A stretch of DNA of 7,087 nucleotides from an archaeon (GTDB lineage: Archaea > Thermoproteota > Nitrososphaeria > Nitrososphaerales > Nitrosopumilaceae). Below the pieces are notes generated by a model. The model worked only from the letters and a program-made list of their open reading frames with translations, searched no databases and was not told the DNA's origin. Of this stretch, positions 4,950 to 7,087 are shown in pieces. The translations under genes and the position numbers were made by a program. Numbering within the stretch: the stretch's first letter is position 1; every line of letters starts with the position of its first letter. The stretch spans positions 1 to 7,087 of the forward strand of contig JAKAJY010000050.1 in NCBI GenBank assembly GCA_021824845.1, written 5' to 3'.

Positions 4950-6275
4950 CTATAATTCGATTCTGTAATAATCCCAGCGCTCGGGATCGAATTTGGTGAC
5001 AAATTCGGCCTTCTCATTACTCTCAATTCTTCTTTGTATTACATCCCTTAGCGCAAAGCTGGTCAAATACTGATAGTTCATTGAATGAGCTTGCATCGTA
5101 AACAAATGTCGCATCTCGCTTCCACCCTGCAAGCCCCAATAACCCATCTTTAGTGCAATTGGCTCCAAAAACACTGTATTGTGCTTGCCAAAGTGCTCAT
5201 CAACAATTTCCGGTCTCAGTGAATAGCTTTCCAATGGCCCGCCCTTGGCAAAGCCGATGATTGGACCATCCGAGCTGCCAACTCGCAAAGTGTTCAGGAT
5301 AGTTTTTGGGTCTTGGACTGTTTTTACAAAACTCTCTCGGTTTATTTGTAATGGTGTTGGCAGTTCATTGAATATCTCAAAGAGTGTTTCCTGGAATTCT
5401 CTATCTATTCTTGAGCGCATTGATTCTATTTTTGGAACCAATCTTAGGTTTTCATACAGATAATCTGATTGAACTTTGATTTCTTGTTGTCGAAGATTCA
5501 AAAATCCAGTCACTGTATCCATGAAATTTTTTCTCATGTCTTTTGGTAGTGCTCGCAAAACAGTATCACACATTTCTGCTTCCTCGTTTAGCAGGTCTTC
5601 AAAATATCCAACAGCTCGCCTGACAATATATGATGGGTGCCATGCAAGGGCATGTGCGTTTTTCTTTGCCATGTCCATTGCCTTTGTAAAATCGCCCAGC
5701 GCGTATCCACTCACTCGATCAATTACCGATAATAACCAGCCGAGTCTCATGTAATACTCTTGCATTATGTGGTCGTCCTTTGTGATTGAGGAATTTGCAA
5801 AGCATTCCGTGATTTGTTCTTCGGCGTGTTCCTTGTAGTGACCAATCCATGGATATGTGGTTCTCAAGATCAAGACCTTGATGATATCAATGTCCAAATT
5901 TGCATCCAAGCATAGTTGTTTTACGTTTTCATCATGAGTCAAAAATTTGATGACATTGTCCTCATGTGGCTTGTCTACGCTTTTTTGGGGATCGAAATCA
6001 TGGAACAGAGCAGCTGCATAAAGATACTTGAAGTCTTCCTCTCGGATGTTGTTCAGGATGCTTTTCCATTTCAGTACAATCAGTGAGACATAGGTTACTT
6101 CTAGCTCATGGGTAATGTTGTGGTATCCATAGTATTCCTTGCCCAAACCCTGGCTCTCAAACAACTTGATGGTATAGTCTAACATCTTGGTATAACATGG
6201 GCTGTCCAAACCACACGATACTGCAAGATTTAGAATCTCACTGCGTAATGTCTGTGGGTTTGCAAACAACTGCAT
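4950..6275 (-). CDS. HD-domain metal-dependent hydrolase with GNAT-like C-terminus
   Basis: This is a 441-residue soluble protein. The N-terminal half carries HD-superfamily ligands: YHNITHE (H52, H56), ALFHDFD (H92-D93), KPHEDN (H104), and a distal VIDRVSGY (D186). The spacing is that of HD phosphohydrolases/phosphodiesterases, which use one or two metal ions to hydrolyse phosphate esters of nucleotides or other metabolites. YHN plus the downstream H-x-D-N recalls cyclic-nucleotide phosphodiesterases, but I would not assign that substrate. A helical linker (about 225-305) leads to a C-terminal region (about 335-441) with a GNAT-like pattern: a strand IIGFAKGG, a strand LEPIALKMGYW, a loop GLQGGSEM where GNATs bind the acyl-CoA pyrophosphate, then a helix and strand. 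This second domain is an inference. The ATG at 6275 has a TATA box about 27 nt upstream. The gene is divergent from the small-protein genes and first in a run of four minus-strand genes. Confidence 0.88.
   Translation of the reverse strand: MQLFANPQTLRSEILNLAVSCGLDSPCYTKMLDYTIKLFESQGLGKEYYGYHNITHELEVTYVSLIVLKWKSILNNIREEDFKYLYAAALFHDFDPQKSVDKPHEDNVIKFLTHDENVKQLCLDANLDIDIIKVLILRTTYPWIGHYKEHAEEQITECFANSSITKDDHIMQEYYMRLGWLLSVIDRVSGYALGDFTKAMDMAKKNAHALAWHPSYIVRRAVGYFEDLLNEEAEMCDTVLRALPKDMRKNFMDTVTGFLNLRQQEIKVQSDYLYENLRLVPKIESMRSRIDREFQETLFEIFNELPTPLQINRESFVKTVQDPKTILNTLRVGSSDGPIIGFAKGGPLESYSLRPEIVDEHFGKHNTVFLEPIALKMGYWGLQGGSEMRHLFTMQAHSMNYQYLTSFALRDVIQRRIESNEKAEFVTKFDPERWDYYRIEL
4951..4958 (-). 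promoter_or_regulatory. TATA-like box for the exported-protein gene
   Basis: GAATTATA on the minus strand is centred about 24 nt before the ATG at 4930. It falls inside the last codons and stop of the HD-domain gene, so the exported protein may be transcribed on its own, by read-through, or both. Confidence 0.33.
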
Positions 6276-6294
6276 TAGCGTATTGATGGGCCTG

Positions 6295-6310
6295 ACAGTT
6301 TTAAATCTGT
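6295..6310 (-). promoter_or_regulatory. TATA box of the HD gene within an imperfect palindrome
   Basis: The minus strand carries ATTTAAAA (6299-6306), centred about 27 nt before the ATG at 6275, consistent with a leaderless mRNA. The box is flanked by ACAG and CTGT, so the 16 bp form a palindrome with one mismatched pair either side of the TTTAAA core. It could bind a dimeric regulator, or simply reflect a symmetric TATA box. Confidence 0.38.
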
Positions 6311-6330
6311 AGCTAGAGAATTCATGTAAT

Positions 6331-6340
6331 AATTATAATA
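6331..6340 (+). promoter_or_regulatory. Strong TATA-like box for the 34-codon ORF
   Basis: AATTATAATA is centred about 25 nt before the ATG at 6361, the leaderless spacing used by other genes here. It is the most TATA-like stretch of the divergent region between 6276 and 6360. A second box, TTGTATAG (6343-6350), is also present. Confidence 0.42.
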
Positions 6341-6360
6341 TTTTGTATAGATCTTTCAAA

Positions 6361-6465
6361 ATGATTTTAGGCCTGTCCAAGTCTGGTTTGATTTGGAGTG
6401 CTGTGTGTCTTTTTGTTGCAAACACTGTTTTTGATTGCGTGCACACACACATAGTCATGTACTAA
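6361..6465 (+). CDS. Putative 34-residue single-pass membrane peptide
   Basis: An ATG at 6361 opens 34 codons ending in TAA (6463-6465). The peptide begins MILGLSKSG, has a hydrophobic segment LIWSAVCLFVANTVF (10-24), and ends in a polar tail with two histidines and a cysteine (DCVHTHIVMY). It looks like a small single-pass membrane protein. Support comes from the TATA box about 25 nt upstream and from its fit with the next gene, whose ATG (6466) follows the stop codon with no spacer and in the same frame. I recognise no family. Short ORFs arise by chance, so conservation would decide; the alternative is a structured 5' leader of the 6466 gene. Confidence 0.45.
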   Translation: MILGLSKSGLIWSAVCLFVANTVFDCVHTHIVMY

Positions 6466-6693
6466 ATGCCGGAATCACCATGTGTAATGAGCGCAAAACA
6501 AAGCCACGCCAAAATAAAATCTTCAATTATGAACATCCTTGATGAAGGAATAACGGAAAAGACCAAAATCTACAAAAAACTACAATCAGAGTTTGGAATA
6601 ACCCAGTCTGAGGCAAGACTTGCATGCAAGCAGGTCAAAATAGACTTGATGCTAAAGCTTAGGGCTTTGCAGTCAGGTATGGTTGAATTCTAA
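6466..6693 (+). CDS. Small basic helical protein, possibly helix-turn-helix
   Basis: This is a protein of 75 residues, or 68 if Met8 (6487) is the start. From Met8 it has a lysine-rich helix (KQSHAKIKSSIMNILDEG), a polar turn, a second helix (TEKTKIYKKLQSEFG), and a third (TQSEARLACKQVKIDLMLKL). The two-helix stretch from about 23 to 50 of the short form has the spacing of a DNA-binding helix-turn-helix that checks 'K-IYKKLQ..FGITQSEAR'. A role as a small DNA-binding protein is an inference; I do not recognise the family. The ATG at 6466 directly abuts the stop of the 34-codon ORF, suggesting coupled translation. Met8 is equally plausible, because a TATA-like TACTAAAT (6460-6467) lies about 24 nt before it. 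No Shine-Dalgarno site fits either start. A T-tract follows the TAA. Confidence 0.75.
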   Translation: MPESPCVMSAKQSHAKIKSSIMNILDEGITEKTKIYKKLQSEFGITQSEARLACKQVKIDLMLKLRALQSGMVEF

Positions 6694-6706
6694 AGATTCA
6701 ATTACA

Positions 6707-6720
6707 ATTTTTTCTCTTTT
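6707..6720 (+). terminator. T-rich terminator after the small helical-protein gene
   Basis: ATTTTTTCTCTTTT lies 14-27 nt after the TAA at 6691-6693 and just before the next ATG (6725). T-tracts of this kind are sufficient for archaeal termination. It could equally allow partial read-through into the downstream gene. Confidence 0.4.
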
Positions 6721-6724
6721 TATT

Positions 6725-7087
6725 ATGTTGGATAGGGAATTTCTTTTGGGATTGGTAGAGCAGAAAACTGCAATACAATCAATAATAATTCAGGACAAGA
6801 CGTTTTTTGTAGATAGCTCTGAGATAACCTACTCTGATGTTCCGGTGAACAAACCTACTATTCGTGGTGGGGTATATCACACCGACACCATGGCATTCAA
6901 GGCCCGCGTTACTATATCTGATGGTGCGATATCTTCAGTATTGTCAAAGGCAATGCTTGGCCCAAACCAAGAATTTGCGCAAATCGAAGTTATTGTATCG
7001 AACAAAACAAGAATATTTGCAAACCTGACAAACTATGTGCAAAAAAGTACGGGCTATGATCTGAATCTGGTATTGGTGGATACACTA
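6725..7087 (+). CDS. Unrecognised protein, 5' part, runs off the window
   Basis: An ATG at 6725 opens 121 codons that are still open at the right edge. The protein starts MLDREFLLGLVEQKTAIQSI, continues through alternating strand-like stretches (KTFFVDSSEITYSDVP, AFKARVTISDGAISSVLSK, QIEVIVSNKTRIFANLTNY), and ends in view at LNLVLVDTL. It has no signal peptide or membrane segment; an alpha/beta cytoplasmic fold is likely. Codon use resembles the neighbours, and no in-frame stop interrupts it, so it is very probably a real gene. I cannot name a family. A weak TATA-like CAATTACA (6699-6706) precedes it; otherwise it may be read through from the small-protein gene 31 bp upstream. Confidence 0.78.
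   Translation, partial: MLDREFLLGLVEQKTAIQSIIIQDKTFFVDSSEITYSDVPVNKPTIRGGVYHTDTMAFKARVTISDGAISSVLSKAMLGPNQEFAQIEVIVSNKTRIFANLTNYVQKSTGYDLNLVLVDTL

Noticed and set aside
6401..6450. TGTGTGT and CACACACAC tracts that could pair as a hairpin, suggesting a regulatory RNA
   Set aside because: The loop would be over 30 nt, the arms are simple dinucleotide repeats, and the tracts are explained as codons of the 34-codon ORF.

Overview
The window looks like chromosomal DNA of an archaeon, most likely an ammonia-oxidising Nitrososphaerota (Thaumarchaeota) of the Nitrosopumilus/Nitrosotenuis type. This assignment is an inference. It rests on moderately AT-rich DNA, short gaps with TATA-like boxes about 24-28 nt before many start codons (the leaderless pattern), almost no Shine-Dalgarno sites, a 46-residue DUF5679-type zinc ribbon, and the start of a PAC2-type proteasome-assembly chaperone. 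I see no tRNA, rRNA, insertion sequence, CRISPR array or phage gene, and nothing resembling a defence island.

Layout, left to right. (1) The first 27 codons of a PAC2-like gene run off the left edge on the minus strand. (2) A divergent gap of about 200 bp holds a possible 25-codon leader ORF, whose stop overlaps the start of (3) a 579-residue SNF2-family ATPase on the plus strand. (4) A convergent gene for a double winged-helix protein overlaps the helicase tail by 17 bp. A 74-bp divergent promoter region separates it from (5) an 83-residue acidic helical protein on the plus strand. (6) Four minus-strand genes follow, in transcription order: an HD-domain protein with a GNAT-like tail (start 6275), a small exported beta-rich protein, a 12-TM MFS symporter, and the DUF5679 zinc ribbon (end 2922). 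The gaps between them are 19, 37 and 109 bp, and each gene has its own candidate TATA box, so they may be separate short units rather than one operon. (7) On the right, plus-strand genes leave a divergent promoter: a previously unlisted 34-codon membrane-peptide ORF at 6361-6465, abutting a 75-codon helical protein gene in the same frame (TAA immediately followed by ATG), then a 121-codon 5' part of an unrecognised protein that runs off the right edge.

No single pathway ties the genes together; the region reads as ordinary archaeal housekeeping and accessory genes. The points most worth a second look are the HD plus GNAT-like architecture, the 34-codon ORF with a well-placed TATA box, the short coupled leader ORF before the helicase, the perfect 13-bp palindrome between TATA box and GTG start of the transporter, and the divergent promoter that may use one near-symmetric TATA box in both directions.
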